The notes under the pieces: generated by a model
Told to the model about the DNA's origin: nothing
Seen by the model: only the letters and a program-made list of their open reading frames with translations
Databases searched by the model: none
Shown: positions 35,808 to 44,956 of the stretch, piece by piece
How positions within the stretch are numbered: position 1 is the stretch's first letter
Layout of the letters: each line of letters opens with the position of its first letter
Assembly (NCBI GenBank): GCA_963773745.1
Contig: CAVZCL010000003.1
Span: 292,865-356,864 of the forward strand
Length of the DNA stretch: 64,000 bases
Source of the DNA: UBA5069 sp963773745
GTDB taxonomy: Bacteria; Chloroflexota; Anaerolineae; Caldilineales; Caldilineaceae
Reading direction: 5' to 3'
Translations under genes and position numbers: made by a program

Positions 35808-36501
35808 TTACAGTTCGAGCGTGTCGCCCGGCTGCATCACGGTGCAATCAATTTCGGCCACGCGCCGCAGCCGCTCAGCAAAGGCAGCGCCATCCTGCGC
35901 AATCAGCGGCCAGGTGTTGAAGTGCACGGGCACAACATGCTTGGCCTGCACCCACTGCGCCGCCGTCACCGCGTCTTCAGGTCCCATGGTGTAGTTGTCG
36001 CCAATCGGCAGCAAGGCCAAATCAACGCCCCCCGACTCGCCAATCAGGCGCATGTCGTAGGTGAGCGCGGTGTCGCCGGCAATGTAGACATCGTGGCCCG
36101 AGTTGAAGTTGACGATGAAGCCAATGGGGTTGCCCCCGTAGCTGCCGTCGGGCAGGCCGCTGGAGTGGTGTGCAACCACCATCTTGACGCGCCCAAAGGG
36201 GAAGGAATGGGCGCCGCCGGTGTTCATGCCGTGTGCCTTCTCAACGCCCTGCTTGCCCAGCCAGCCGCGCAATCTCGGGCACGCAAATGACCGTTGCGCC
36301 CGTGCGTTTGGCCAGCGCAACGGTGTCGCCAATATGGTCGCCGTGGCCGTGCGTCTGCAGGATGAATTGTGCGGACACATCTTCGGCGCGCACGCTGGCA
36401 GCGGGATTCTTGGGGGCGAAGAAGGGGTCCACCACAACATGGATGTCATCAAGCGCAAACGCGCAGGTGGCGTGGCCGTAGAATGTGAGCTTCAGAGACA
36501 T
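35808..36501 (-). CDS. UPF0173-type metal-dependent hydrolase (metallo-beta-lactamase fold), one frameshift
   Basis: About 230 residues after correction. N-terminal MSLKLTFYGHATCAF and the metal motif THGHGDHIGDT (HxHxDH) define the UPF0173 branch. After EIAR near 36255 one extra base breaks the frame, which otherwise stops at 36241. The correct continuation GWLGKQGVEKAHGMNTGG and AHHSSGLPDGSYGG, then VYIAGDTALTYDM, carries the remaining His/Asp ligands. The C-terminus is PVHFNTWPLIAQD. The true substrate is unknown. A good promoter lies about 60 nt upstream. Confidence 0.88.
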
Positions 36502-36548
36502 GAGCTTCCCTCGAGCAGAACTGGGTTGGAGCCTGCTGTGAATGACCC

Positions 36549-36577
36549 ATTTTAGGCGCGAAGGGGCAAAAAATCAA
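36549..36577 (-). promoter_or_regulatory. Promoter of the UPF0173 gene
   Basis: On the minus strand TTGATT (36572-36577), a 17-nt spacer and TAAAAT (36549-36554) form a good sigma70-type promoter. Confidence 0.7.
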
Positions 36578-36663
36578 GTTGCGCAAAAGGCGCCGCTCGC
36601 CTGGCCAGAGACGAAACCAAGGCGGCAGCCGGTAGAATGGGTGGTGTGGGGGCCGCGCACTGC

Positions 36664-36692
36664 TTGACGCGATGGCCCGGACGTGGTACAAC
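36664..36692 (+). promoter_or_regulatory. Promoter of the repeat-rich secreted protein
   Basis: TTGACG (36664-36669), a 17-nt spacer and TACAAC (36687-36692) lie about 60 nt before the start codon. It is divergent from the UPF0173 promoter. Confidence 0.6.
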
Positions 36693-36754
36693 TCAGCGCC
36701 CTCTCTCCTTTTCCTTCCTGCCCTCACCCGTGCGCGGGTAGAAACCGAGAACTC

Positions 36755-39484
36755 ATGTCCTGTTTGCCGAACCGGACCGGCGCGCGCCGCGCGCCGCTTT
36801 CTTTGCGTTGGCACGTGCGTCACGGCGCAGCACTCCTGCTGGCGATTGTTGCCTTGCTCTTCGCTGTAAATGGCGCACAGGCGCAGGAGGGCGCGCTGGC
36901 GCAGACCGATATCACCGGTCCCACAGGCAGCGGCGCGTTTGGAGAGAAGGTCTACACGCTGCCCAACGGCAACTTTGTCGTCGTCGATTCGCTGTTCGAT
37001 ACCGGTGCCATAGTGGATGTTGGCGCAGTCTGGCTCTATGATGGCGCGACGCTGGCCCCGATCGGCAGCTTGAAGGGCAGCACCGCCCAGGACAAAGTAG
37101 GAAGTGGCGGGGTCGTGGTGCTGACCAACGGCAACTTCGTCGTGAGCAGCCCACTCTGGGACAACGGGCCCGTTGCGGAGGCAGGGGCGGTGACATGGGT
37201 CAACGGCGTCAGCGGGATTTCGGGCGCGGTTTCGGCTCTCAACAGCCTCGTCGGCAGCACTGCCGATGACAAGGTAGGTGCGAACGGTATAACGGCCCTG
37301 AGCAACGGCAACTACGTCGTGAGAACTGATTTGTGGGACGGAGCGGCCGCGGATGTGGGTGCGGTGACATGGGGCAATGGCGAAGCGGGCATCAAGGGCG
37401 TTGTATCTCTCAGCAACAGCCTCGTGGGCAGCACCGCCAATGACCAGGTGGGCAACAGCGGCGTAACGGCTCTGACCAATGGCAACTATGTGGTCAACAG
37501 CCGAAACTGGGCGGCTGCGGATGTGGGTGCAGTAACTTGGGGAAATGGCGTCACAGGCATTACTGGCATCGTATCCGCAAGCAACAGCCTCGTGGGCAGC
37601 ACTGCTAATGACCTGGTAGGCGTTTTCGGCGTGACGGCCCTGACCAACGGCAATTACGTGGTCGACAGCCCAGTATGGGACGGGGCGGCTGTGGATGTCG
37701 GCGCGGTGACGTGGGGCAATGGCGAAACGGGCATCAAGGGCACCGTTTCGCCTCTCAACAGCCTCGTGGGCAGCTTGGTCGGTGACCAGGTGGGCTTTGG
37801 AGACGTGACGGCCCTGAGCAACGGCAATTATGTTGTGAGCAGCCCTATTTGGGACGGAGCGGCGGTCGATGTCGGTGCGGTGACTTGGGGCAACGGTCTC
37901 GGTGGCACCGTCGGCATTGTCATTGCAAGCAAGAGCCTCGTGGGCAGCACGGTCGATGATGCAGTGGGCAGTGAAGACGTTACGGCCCTGCGCAACGGCA
38001 ACTATGTCGTGAGTAGTCCGTTCTGGGACGGGACGGCGGTCAATGTGGGTGCGGCGACCTGGGGCAACGGGGCGACGGGCACCGTCGGCGTCGTATCTCC
38101 CAGCAACAGCCTCGTGGGTAGCACGGCCAATGACGCAGTGGGCAGACCCGGTGTCACAGCCTTGGCCAACGGCAACTATGTGGTCAGCACCATATTCTGG
38201 AAAAGCGCGGGCGCCATTGCTGGTGCGGCAACCTGGGGCAATGGCACAACGGGCGTCAAAGGCGTCGTTTCGGCGAGCAACAGCCTCGTGGGTACCGCGT
38301 TCGATCGTGTGGGTGATGGGGGTGTGACGGCCCTGGCCAACGGCAACTATGTCGTGAGCAGCTACACATGGGACGGGGCGGCTACGGATGTGGGTGCGGT
38401 GACATGGGGCAATGGGGCGACGGGCATCAAGGGGGTCGTTTCGCCTCTCAACAGCCTCGTGGGCAGCACGGCAAATGACCAGGTGGGCTATAGTGGCGTT
38501 ACGGCTCTGACCAACGGCAACTATGTCGTGAGCAGCTACACATGGGACGGGGCGGCTGCGTATGTCGGTGCCGCGACCTGGGGCGATGGCGCCAGTGGCA
38601 CGGTCGGCGTCGTGTCTCCCAGCAACAGTCTCGTGGGCAGCTTGGTCGGTGACCAAGTGGGCTATGGCGTGACGGCCCTGACCAACGGCAACTATGTTGT
38701 GCGCAACCCAAACTGGGACGGCACGGCCGTTAATTCCGGGGCGATCAGCCTTGGCAACGGTCGCATCGGCCTTGCCGGTCCAGTCACGGCAACCAACTCC
38801 GTGCTGGGTGCGGCGGCGTCGGGCGGCGCTACCATGGTCTACGCCTTTGACGCCGTGCACCAGGCGATCGTCGTGGGCCGCCCTGCCGACAACATCGTAT
38901 CGGTGGCCGCGCTGCGTTGGACACTCACGGTGACCAGGGCCGGCAACGGTGCAGGCACGGTGACCTCCTCGCCGCAAGGCGTTGACTGTGGTGCGACCTG
39001 CGCGCCGCTGCTGAACGGCAACAAAGTCTACACGCTCACCGCCACACCGGCCACAGGCAGCAGCTTCACCGGCTGGGGCGGCGACTGCACGGGTTCCGGT
39101 GTGTGTACAATCACGTCAGACAGAACGAATGCGGTCACAGCGACCTTCACGCTCAATACCTTTGAGGTGGGCGCACCACCGCCAAGCACAGGCGGCACGG
39201 TCACAGTCGATGTCGTCACTGCTGCCGAAGCCGTAGACACTAAACTCTTCCCGGTGGATGTTGCGCCTGCTTCCGCAGCAAGCGTGAACACGCTCTACGC
39301 GTACGGCACGGTGCTCAAGTTCACGGCCGTGCCCGCAGCAGGCTATCACTTTACGCTCTGGGGTTTTGGCAGTCTGAGCAGCAGCCAGAACCCGATCGAG
39401 GTCACGGTGACCGGGCCGCTGAGCGTTACGGCGAGCTTTGTGCAGGACAAGACCTATCTCTACCTGCCCACGATTGCGAAGTAG
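36755..39484 (+). CDS. Secreted surface protein with ten 58-residue repeats and InlB-B-like domain
   Basis: About 909 residues from the ATG at 36755 (MSCLPNRTG). A signal peptide (ALLLAIVALLFAVNGAQAQ) ends near residue 50. Ten tandem repeats follow, each with the core ALTNGNYVV.S..WDGAA.DVGAVTWGNG and joined by NSLVGST. An eleventh copy is degraded. Next is a bacterial repeat of the divergent InlB-B type (GAGTVTSSPQGVDCGATCAP; GSSFTGWGGDC). A related segment ends in the tail YLYLPTIAK, which resembles the C-terminus of two other secreted proteins here. A beta-propeller-like or fibrous adhesin is likely (inference). A terminator follows. Confidence 0.88.
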   Translation: MSCLPNRTGARRAPLSLRWHVRHGAALLLAIVALLFAVNGAQAQEGALAQTDITGPTGSGAFGEKVYTLPNGNFVVVDSLFDTGAIVDVGAVWLYDGATLAPIGSLKGSTAQDKVGSGGVVVLTNGNFVVSSPLWDNGPVAEAGAVTWVNGVSGISGAVSALNSLVGSTADDKVGANGITALSNGNYVVRTDLWDGAAADVGAVTWGNGEAGIKGVVSLSNSLVGSTANDQVGNSGVTALTNGNYVVNSRNWAAADVGAVTWGNGVTGITGIVSASNSLVGSTANDLVGVFGVTALTNGNYVVDSPVWDGAAVDVGAVTWGNGETGIKGTVSPLNSLVGSLVGDQVGFGDVTALSNGNYVVSSPIWDGAAVDVGAVTWGNGLGGTVGIVIASKSLVGSTVDDAVGSEDVTALRNGNYVVSSPFWDGTAVNVGAATWGNGATGTVGVVSPSNSLVGSTANDAVGRPGVTALANGNYVVSTIFWKSAGAIAGAATWGNGTTGVKGVVSASNSLVGTAFDRVGDGGVTALANGNYVVSSYTWDGAATDVGAVTWGNGATGIKGVVSPLNSLVGSTANDQVGYSGVTALTNGNYVVSSYTWDGAAAYVGAATWGDGASGTVGVVSPSNSLVGSLVGDQVGYGVTALTNGNYVVRNPNWDGTAVNSGAISLGNGRIGLAGPVTATNSVLGAAASGGATMVYAFDAVHQAIVVGRPADNIVSVAALRWTLTVTRAGNGAGTVTSSPQGVDCGATCAPLLNGNKVYTLTATPATGSSFTGWGGDCTGSGVCTITSDRTNAVTATFTLNTFEVGAPPPSTGGTVTVDVVTAAEAVDTKLFPVDVAPASAASVNTLYAYGTVLKFTAVPAAGYHFTLWGFGSLSSSQNPIEVTVTGPLSVTASFVQDKTYLYLPTIAK
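37075..38800 (+). repeat. Tandem 58-codon repeats in the surface protein gene
   Basis: Ten units of 165-174 bp encode the NSLVGST..D.VG..GVTAL.NGNYVV..W......GA.TWGNG pattern. The units have diverged at the DNA level, so the array is not recently expanded. Confidence 0.9.
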
Positions 39485-39511
39485 CGCCAGCATGCAGTAG
39501 ATGATGCACAG

Positions 39512-39547
39512 AGGCGGGGCTTTCGGTTGCGGAAGCCCCGCCTTTCC
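39512..39547 (+). terminator. Rho-independent-like terminator of the surface protein gene
   Basis: The 11-bp GC-rich stem AGGCGGGGCTT / AAGCCCCGCCT (39512-39522 and 39533-39543) is followed by TTCC and a T-rich stretch, 28 nt after the stop codon. Confidence 0.75.
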
Positions 39548-39708
39548 ATTTCGCGCGTGACACATGCCCCCCAAACACGGGCAATCTATCAGGGGACAGG
39601 CGTGCGCTTGCGTGGTAGACTGGCGCAAAGCCATTTTCGCAGTCCCGATTGCGCCAGCGTAACCTGCGCCGAGTGCACAACTTTTCCAGCCTTTGGAGCA
39701 CATTCAAA

Positions 39709-40992
39709 ATGAAGTGGAAAACCGTTGAGGAAGCCGTTCAAATCATTAAATCAGGGGACCGCGTCTTTATTCATGGCGGCGCGGCCACACCCAAGCAGCT
39801 TGTCAAGGCCATGGCCGACCGCCACGCCGAGCTGCGGCGCGTCGAGGTCGTCAGCATCCACACCGAGGGTGAGGCTGCCTATGCCCGCCCCGAGATGGCC
39901 GACAGCTTCTACACCAACGCCTTTTTTGTGGGGGCCAACATTCGCGCCGCCGTCGACGAGGGCGTGGCCGACTACGTCCCCGTCTTCCTGAGCGAAATCT
40001 CCGGCCTCTTCCGCAACGGCATCATGCCGCTCGATGTGGCGCTCGTGCAGGTCTCCCCGCCCGACAAGCACGGCTACTGCTCGCTCGGCGTCTCCGTCGA
40101 CGTGGCGCGCGCCGCTGTGCAGACCGCCAAGCATGTGGTGGCGCAGGTGAACCCCGAAATGCCCCGCACCCACGGTGACGGGTTGATCCACGTCAGCGAT
40201 ATTGACTACGCCGTTGAGGTGCACAACACCCCGATTCATGAGGTGAAGCCCGCCGAGATGTCTGACGCCGAAGAGCGCATCGGCCAGTTCTGCGCCGCGC
40301 TGATTGAGGATGGCGCATGTTTGCAAATGGGCATCGGCGGCATTCCCAACGCCGTGCTCCATGCTCTTACCAACCACAAGAACCTGGGCATCCACACCGA
40401 AATGTTCTCCGACGGCGTGATCGACCTGGTGGAGCGGGGCGTGATTACGGGGGAGAACAAGCGCGTCCACCCGGGCAAAATCGTGAGCACCTTCATCATG
40501 GGCTCGCGCCGCCTCTATGATTTTGTGGATGACAACCCGCTCGTGGCGGTGCTCGACGTCGCCTACGTCAACGACACGGCTGTCATCCGCCGCAACCCCA
40601 AGGTGACTGCGATCAACAGCGCCATCGAGATCGACCTCACAGGCCAGGTGGGGGCCGACTCGATGGGCACGCGCCAGTATTCAGGCGTGGGCGGCCAAAT
40701 GGACTTCATCCGTGGCGCGTCGCTCTCCGAAGGGGGCAAGCCGATTATTGCGCTGCCTTCAATCACCAAGAAGGGCGTTAGCCGCATTTCGCCCTTCCTG
40801 CGCCTGGGCACCGGCGTGGTGACGACGCGTGCACACGTGCACTATGTCGTCACCGAATACGGTGTGGCCAACCTCTATGGCAAGAACCTGCGCCAGCGCG
40901 CCAAGCTGTTGATTGATATTGCGCACCCGTCGCAGCGCGCGATGCTCGAGGAAAAAGCCTTCGAGCGCTTCAAGCGCTGGACCGATTTCTAA
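39709..40992 (+). CDS. Acetyl-CoA hydrolase/transferase family CoA-transferase
   Basis: 427 residues from the ATG at 39709 (MKWKTVEEAV). The ending of about 20 codons upstream is not coding. It resembles 4-hydroxybutyrate CoA-transferases: SGDRVFIHGGAATP, VQVSPPDKHGYCSLGVSVD, LQMGIGGIPNAV and the catalytic Glu in GIHTEMFSDGVIDL. The C-terminal motif GVGGQMDFIRGASLSEGGKP and VVTEYGVANLYGKNL binds CoA. It moves CoA between acetate and another acid such as butyrate or 4-hydroxybutyrate. No pathway neighbours specify which. Confidence 0.9.
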   Translation: MKWKTVEEAVQIIKSGDRVFIHGGAATPKQLVKAMADRHAELRRVEVVSIHTEGEAAYARPEMADSFYTNAFFVGANIRAAVDEGVADYVPVFLSEISGLFRNGIMPLDVALVQVSPPDKHGYCSLGVSVDVARAAVQTAKHVVAQVNPEMPRTHGDGLIHVSDIDYAVEVHNTPIHEVKPAEMSDAEERIGQFCAALIEDGACLQMGIGGIPNAVLHALTNHKNLGIHTEMFSDGVIDLVERGVITGENKRVHPGKIVSTFIMGSRRLYDFVDDNPLVAVLDVAYVNDTAVIRRNPKVTAINSAIEIDLTGQVGADSMGTRQYSGVGGQMDFIRGASLSEGGKPIIALPSITKKGVSRISPFLRLGTGVVTTRAHVHYVVTEYGVANLYGKNLRQRAKLLIDIAHPSQRAMLEEKAFERFKRWTDF

Positions 40993-41025
40993 AGCAATAC
41001 CGTCCCGTAACCGCTACGTGTCAAA

Positions 41026-41087
41026 AGCGAACAGGGATCGGGGAACAGGTCACTTACCAAGGTCCCCGTTCCCCATCCCTGTTCGCT
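41026..41087. repeat. Intergenic inverted repeat (GAACAGGGAT words)
   Basis: AGCGAACAGGGATCGGGGAAC (from about 41026) pairs with GTTCCCCATCCCTGTTCGCT (to 41087) with one bulged base. It lies downstream of the CoA-transferase gene. Confidence 0.88.
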
Positions 41088-41207
41088 CCTTAGGCATGTC
41101 GTCTGCATCGCGCCATCGCTATTGGTTACCATGAGTTTTCTGCTGGGGAGCTTCTTCATCAAGAGTCTGCTCGCAGCTTCAGCTAGAGGCTAAATGGAGA
41201 ATCAGAC

Positions 41208-41504
41208 ATGCTAAGGCACGTAGTCCTCTTCTCGTTCAATACGAGTGCGGCTGACGAAATCGCGAACGTTTGTTCCCACTTTGCACGCCTGCCGCTGGAG
41301 ATCGACCTCATTCGTGCCTTTGAGTGGGGCACGAACGTGAGCCCTGAAGGCATCGCGCGCGGCTTCACGCACTGCTTCTTCGTGACCTTTGCCTCTGAGC
41401 CAGATCGCGATGCCTATCTGGTCCATCCTCTGCACCGAGCTTTTGTCGACGCCGCATCGCCGCTGCTGGCGAACTCGCTCGTTGTGGACTACTGGGTGGA
41501 GTGA
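41208..41504 (+). CDS. Stress-responsive A/B barrel (Dabb) domain protein
   Basis: 98 residues, a complete single Dabb domain: MLRHVVLFSFNTSA at the start, FEWGTNVSPEGIARGFTHCFFVTF in the middle and YLVHPLHRAFVDAASPLL near the end. These dimeric ferredoxin-like barrels are often of unknown role, some being cyclases or stress proteins. It is preceded by about 215 bp without a gene, containing a hairpin. Its neighbours give no clue to function. Confidence 0.88.
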   Translation: MLRHVVLFSFNTSAADEIANVCSHFARLPLEIDLIRAFEWGTNVSPEGIARGFTHCFFVTFASEPDRDAYLVHPLHRAFVDAASPLLANSLVVDYWVE

Positions 41505-41667
41505 GGAATTTGAGCAGACAGTCACGGGGACGCGCTCGGTGCGTTGCCGCCAAAGGCTGTCGCGTTGAAAAGGTTCAAGCGTCATTCGAGGTGTTTCGAT
41601 CCAGGTCACGACCTTGTCCTTGAATTCCTGAACTCCTGAACCCTCGAACCCTTGTACTCTTGAAGCC

Positions 41668-42180
41668 TTGAACATCTCCGACCAGGGTGCGGGACGCGAT
41701 CGCCACCATGTGGTGCCGCGCACGCTCATCTTTCTCTCCAGCATCAATCCGGATTCAGGTGCACGCGAGGTGCTCCTGTTGGAGGGCGCGCCCACCAAGC
41801 GCCTGTGGGCAGGGCGCTACAACGGCATTGGCGGCCATGTGGAGGCCGACGAAGACGTTCTGGCCGCCGCCCGGCGCGAGTTGCTTGAGGAAGCCGGCCA
41901 GAGTGTCGACGCACTGGCGCTGCGTGGCATCGTCCACGTGCAAACAAGTAGAGGCGCGCCGGGCGTGCTGATCTTCGTCTTCCATGGCGAGGCGCAGGCG
42001 CGCACCGTCACCCCCACCGCTGAAGGGACGCCGCGCTGGGTGCCGCTTGATGATCTGGCCACGCTGCCCGTTGTCGACGATCTGCCTGCGCTGCTGCCGC
42101 GCGCGCTGGGCGACGGGCCTCTCTTCTACGCCCACTACGCCCCCCAGCTCGACGGCACGCTCCGCTACACGTTCAAGTAA
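41668..42180 (+). CDS. Nudix hydrolase
   Basis: Up to 170 residues. The Nudix box GHVEADEDVLAAARRELLEEAG (G-x5-E-x7-R-E-x2-E-E-x-G) is intact and would bind Mg and cut a nucleoside-diphosphate bond. The N-terminal VPRTLIFLS and the VPLDDLATLPVVDDLPALLP end resemble MutT/8-oxo-dGTPase-like members, but the substrate is not assignable. The only starts are weak: TTG at 41668 (NISDQGAG) or GTG at about 41710, so the true N-terminus is uncertain. It is convergent with moaB across a hairpin. Confidence 0.85.
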   Translation: MNISDQGAGRDRHHVVPRTLIFLSSINPDSGAREVLLLEGAPTKRLWAGRYNGIGGHVEADEDVLAAARRELLEEAGQSVDALALRGIVHVQTSRGAPGVLIFVFHGEAQARTVTPTAEGTPRWVPLDDLATLPVVDDLPALLPRALGDGPLFYAHYAPQLDGTLRYTFK

Positions 42181-42187
42181 TTTCTGC

Positions 42188-42269
42188 ACGCTGAAACAGC
42201 GGCAAACGCAGAAAAGAACATGAAGGACACCGTTCATGTTGTTTCCTGCGTTTGCCGCTGTTTCAGCGT
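42188..42269. repeat. Intergenic inverted repeat, 37-bp arms
   Basis: 42188-42224 pairs with 42233-42269 with about two mismatches and an 8-nt loop. It lies between the convergent Nudix and moaB genes. Confidence 0.92.
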
Positions 42270-42289
42270 ACAAGAATTTGGTTGTCGCT

Positions 42290-42796
42290 CTAGCGCACAA
42301 GCTCCCATGCAAGGTGTTGGAGCTCGGGCAGGAGCAGCTTCTCCATGGCCAGGCGCACGGCCGCGGGCGAGCCTGGCGTGCTCACCACTACGCGGCCCCG
42401 GTAAACGCCCGCGGTCGCGCGGCTGAGCATGGCCGCTGCGCCCACTTCCTCATAGCTGAGCATGCGGAAGAGCTCGCCAAAGCCCGGCAGCGGCTTCTCC
42501 AGCGCGCGGCTAATCACATCATAGGTGCGGTCGCGCGCGCTAATGCCCGTGCCGCCGTTGAAGATGATCACGCGCGCCACACCGGCGGCAAACTCCTCCA
42601 GCGCACGCTGCACCTCGGCAGGCTCATCCTTCACAATGCGGTAATCGACAATTGCGTGGCCCGCCGCCTCGGCGAGTTCGCGAATGGTTTGGCCGCTCAC
42701 ATCGTCTTGCGGTGTGCGGGTGTCGCTCACCGTTACAATGGCAATCGGCACGCTGCCTTGCGTTTGCGCCTGCTGGCGGTGGGTTTCTGCTGACAT
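42290..42796 (-). CDS. moaB: Molybdenum cofactor biosynthesis protein, MoaB/MogA family
   Basis: 168 residues from the ATG at 42796. The MoCF-binding fold shows IAIVTVSDTRTPQDDVSGQT near the start and VIIFNGGTGISARDRTYDV (the adenylylation motif GGTG) in the centre. Further on are LSYEEVGAAAMLSRATAGV and VVSTPGSPAAVRLAM. The enzyme adenylylates molybdopterin for metal insertion. It fits the molybdenum hydroxylase genes 4-8 kb downstream, though it is not in their operon. Upstream, a low-complexity inverted repeat separates it from pdxH. Confidence 0.92.
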   Translation of the reverse strand: MSAETHRQQAQTQGSVPIAIVTVSDTRTPQDDVSGQTIRELAEAAGHAIVDYRIVKDEPAEVQRALEEFAAGVARVIIFNGGTGISARDRTYDVISRALEKPLPGFGELFRMLSYEEVGAAAMLSRATAGVYRGRVVVSTPGSPAAVRLAMEKLLLPELQHLAWELVR

Positions 42797-42814
42797 GGGA
42801 TAGTTGGTGTGGTG

Positions 42815-42915
42815 AACGATTGAAGATTGAAAATAGAAAATTGAGTATTGACGATTGAAGAGTGCATCGTCTCTGGATGCACGAAAATCTTCAATCATCA
42901 ATTTTCAATTTTGTT
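42815..42915. repeat. Imperfect intergenic inverted repeat (ATTGAAGATTGA words)
   Basis: GATTGAAGATTGAAAATAG.. and ..TCTTCAATCATCAATTTTC partially pair. A central 7-bp stem (GTGCATC / GATGCAC) near 42862-42882 forms the apex. It lies between moaB and pdxH. Confidence 0.78.
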
Positions 42916-42918
42916 GTT

Positions 42919-43560
42919 CTACGGTGCCAGCCGCTCCAGCGCCCAGCCATCACCCGTGCGCGTGTAGCGCAGGCGGTCGTGCAGCCGATTGGGGCCGCCC
43001 TGCCAGAACTCGATCATGGTGGGGACGACAAGATAGCCGCCCCAGTGGGGCGGGCGCTCGGGTGAGCGCTCTGCGTACTCGGCCTGCAGCGCCGCCAGCC
43101 GCTCCTCCAGCACGTCGCGGTTCGCGATCACCTGGCTCTGCGCCGAGACCCACGCGCCCAGCCGGCTGCCGGGCGGGCGGCTGTTGTAGTAGGCGTCCGA
43201 CTCTGCAGCGGGCAGCTTTTCAACGTGCCCTTCCACGCGCACCTGCCGTTCCAGCGGCCCCCACCAAAAGCAGAGCGCCACCTGTGGGTTGGCCGCCATC
43301 TCTTCGCCCTTGGCGCTGGCGTAGTTTGTAAAGAAGCGGAAGCCCGCCTCGTCCACATCCTTGAGCAGCACCACGCGTGCGGCGGGTCTGCCGTCGGGCG
43401 TGGCGGTGGCGAGCGTCATCGCGTTGGGCTCGCGCAGGCCGGCCTCCACGGCGGCGCGCAACCATGCGCCAAAGAGGGGCAGCGGCGTGGCGGGCGCGTC
43501 CGCCTCAAGCAGACGTCCCTGGTGGTACTCTTTGCGGATGTCGGACGGGATGGAAGTCAT
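42919..43560 (-). CDS. pdxH: Pyridoxamine 5'-phosphate oxidase
   Basis: 213 residues. It makes pyridoxal phosphate from pyridoxine or pyridoxamine phosphate with FMN and oxygen. The full family pattern is present: N-terminal IRKEYHQGRLLE, FMN contacts RVVLLKDVDEAGFRFFTNY and SAKGEEMAANP, ALCFWWGPLERQVRVEG, and the C-terminal substrate motif EFWQGGPNRLHDRLRY. The product is the cofactor of the DegT aminotransferase in this window. It is a single gene between two inverted repeats. Confidence 0.96.
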   Translation of the reverse strand: MTSIPSDIRKEYHQGRLLEADAPATPLPLFGAWLRAAVEAGLREPNAMTLATATPDGRPAARVVLLKDVDEAGFRFFTNYASAKGEEMAANPQVALCFWWGPLERQVRVEGHVEKLPAAESDAYYNSRPPGSRLGAWVSAQSQVIANRDVLEERLAALQAEYAERSPERPPHWGGYLVVPTMIEFWQGGPNRLHDRLRYTRTGDGWALERLAP

Positions 43561-43566
43561 AGTTCT

Positions 43567-43652
43567 AGGGATGTAGGGGTAGGGTAGGGAGTGTGGGGTA
43601 GGTAGGGCAGTGCGACAGCTACACCCGACACCCTACTCCCTACACCCTGTCG
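43567..43652. repeat. Loose inverted repeat of GGGTAGGG/CCCTAC words
   Basis: GTAGGGGTAGGGTAGGGAG (left) and CACCCTACTCCCTACACCC (right) pair imperfectly between pdxH and the Rieske gene. The G-run side could form a G-quadruplex in the plus strand (inference). Confidence 0.7.
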
Positions 43653-44646
43653 TTACTCAAAATGCGCGGGCGCTCTCTTGCCCACGAGGCTCTCCAGACG
43701 CAAGGCGGCAATTTCCGCCTCCTGCGTCTCGGGCCATTCGTCAATCCATGGCGCCGTGCGCCCTTGAATGGGCATGCCGCGCCCATCCACAAAGCCCAGC
43801 TTGCGCAGGCGGTAGCGTCGCGCCGAGAAGACAGCGTCTTCTACGCGAATGCGCTTGGCCGAGCGGCGCAGGAAGAAGCGCATGAAGGGCCAGCCCTGCT
43901 CTGGCACAACGCCTTCGGGCACATGGTAGATTTCGTGGATGAGCGTCTGCTCGGCGGTGATGGGGGTGAGGTGGCTTTCGATGACCATGCCCACTGCAAG
44001 CCCGTCGAAGACTTCGTTGCGTATCTGCCACGCACTGGGCGCCCAAACGCGCGTGCGCGTCATCAGCGACTTGCCGAAGGGCATCTTGTAGCCCAGTTCC
44101 ACGAGGTTGATCTCGCCCTCGCGGCCCAGATATTCGCACGTCTGGAAGGTACTTGTGTGGTAGGCCGCTGGATGCAGAAAATCGAGGTAATTCTCCTGCA
44201 CGTGGTAGACATCCGAGTCCACGTGAATCTCGAACCAGAAGCGCATTGCGCCGGCAGGGCCGCGCCTGGAGCGGCGGCGCGGTGTACTCGTTCACATCCC
44301 ACGGCAGCCGCACCCAGAGCAGAATGCCGTCATCATGCGCCAGATAGCGGGGCAGCTTGAGGCGCGGCCTGTTGAGGCAGAAGCCATTGCGGAATTGCCA
44401 GCCGTGCCAAGGGCAGGTGAGCGCGCCATCGGTGGTCACCTTGCCTTCGCCCAGCGGGCCGCCCCAGTGGGGGCAGACGGCGGAGGCGGCGTGCACCGAG
44501 CCGCCGTCGTCATCCGTGCGCCAAAAGACAATCTCCTGGTCGGCAATGGTCTTTACGAGCGTGTTGCCCGCCTTCAGTTCGTCGCGAAAGGCGGCCACAT
44601 ACCACTGGCCGGCGTGCTGATCGGGTTTTTCGGGGCTGGTGGGCAT
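43653..44646 (-). CDS. Rieske non-heme iron oxygenase, alpha-subunit type, one frameshift
   Basis: About 330 residues after correction. The N-terminal Rieske domain has CPHWGGPLGEG and, 17 residues later, CPWHGWQF (C-x-H, C-x2-H). Near 44275 one extra base shifts the frame. The catalytic domain continues in the other frame as MRFWFEIHVDSDVYHVQENY, then the iron-binding DFLHPAAYHTSTF (D-x2-H-x4-H). The C-terminus is GRTAPWIDEWPETQEAEI. Such enzymes oxidise aromatic or steroid-like substrates with an electron-transfer partner, absent here. The N-terminus from MPTSPEKPDQH looks natural. Confidence 0.87.
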
Positions 44647-44784
44647 CGAGCATCCGGGGGAAAGGGCGCGCCAAGCAATCGGGCGCGCCGCGCGGCAATT
44701 GGGCTGGGCATGATTCTACCACGCGCAGGCGATTCGTAGCGGCTGCTTTAGCTGCCGTTCTCACCATTCGCGCATGCAAAGGCC

Positions 44785-44955
44785 GTTGTAGGTCACGTCT
44801 CCCGGCGTGACGCAGCCGCAGGCTGAAGTTATACCCAGAGAGCGACGTGCGTGTAGGCGCGCTTCAGCCTGCGGCTGCGTCACGCCGGGAGACGTGACCT
44901 ACAACGGCCTTAGCTTCAGCCTGCGGCTGCGTGACGCCGGGAGACGTGACCGACA
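44785..44955. repeat. Repeat cluster: one inverted and two direct copies of a 45-bp unit
   Basis: The gap 44647-44956 has no gene. It holds three copies of a CTTCAGCCTGCGGCTGCG..GAGACGTGACC unit. The first copy (about 44787-44826) is inverted relative to the copies at about 44865-44915 and 44913-44950. The CACGCCGGGAGACGTGACC core also occurs near 26408. Inverted copies one and two can fold into a long stem. Confidence 0.9.
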
Positions 44956-44956
44956 A

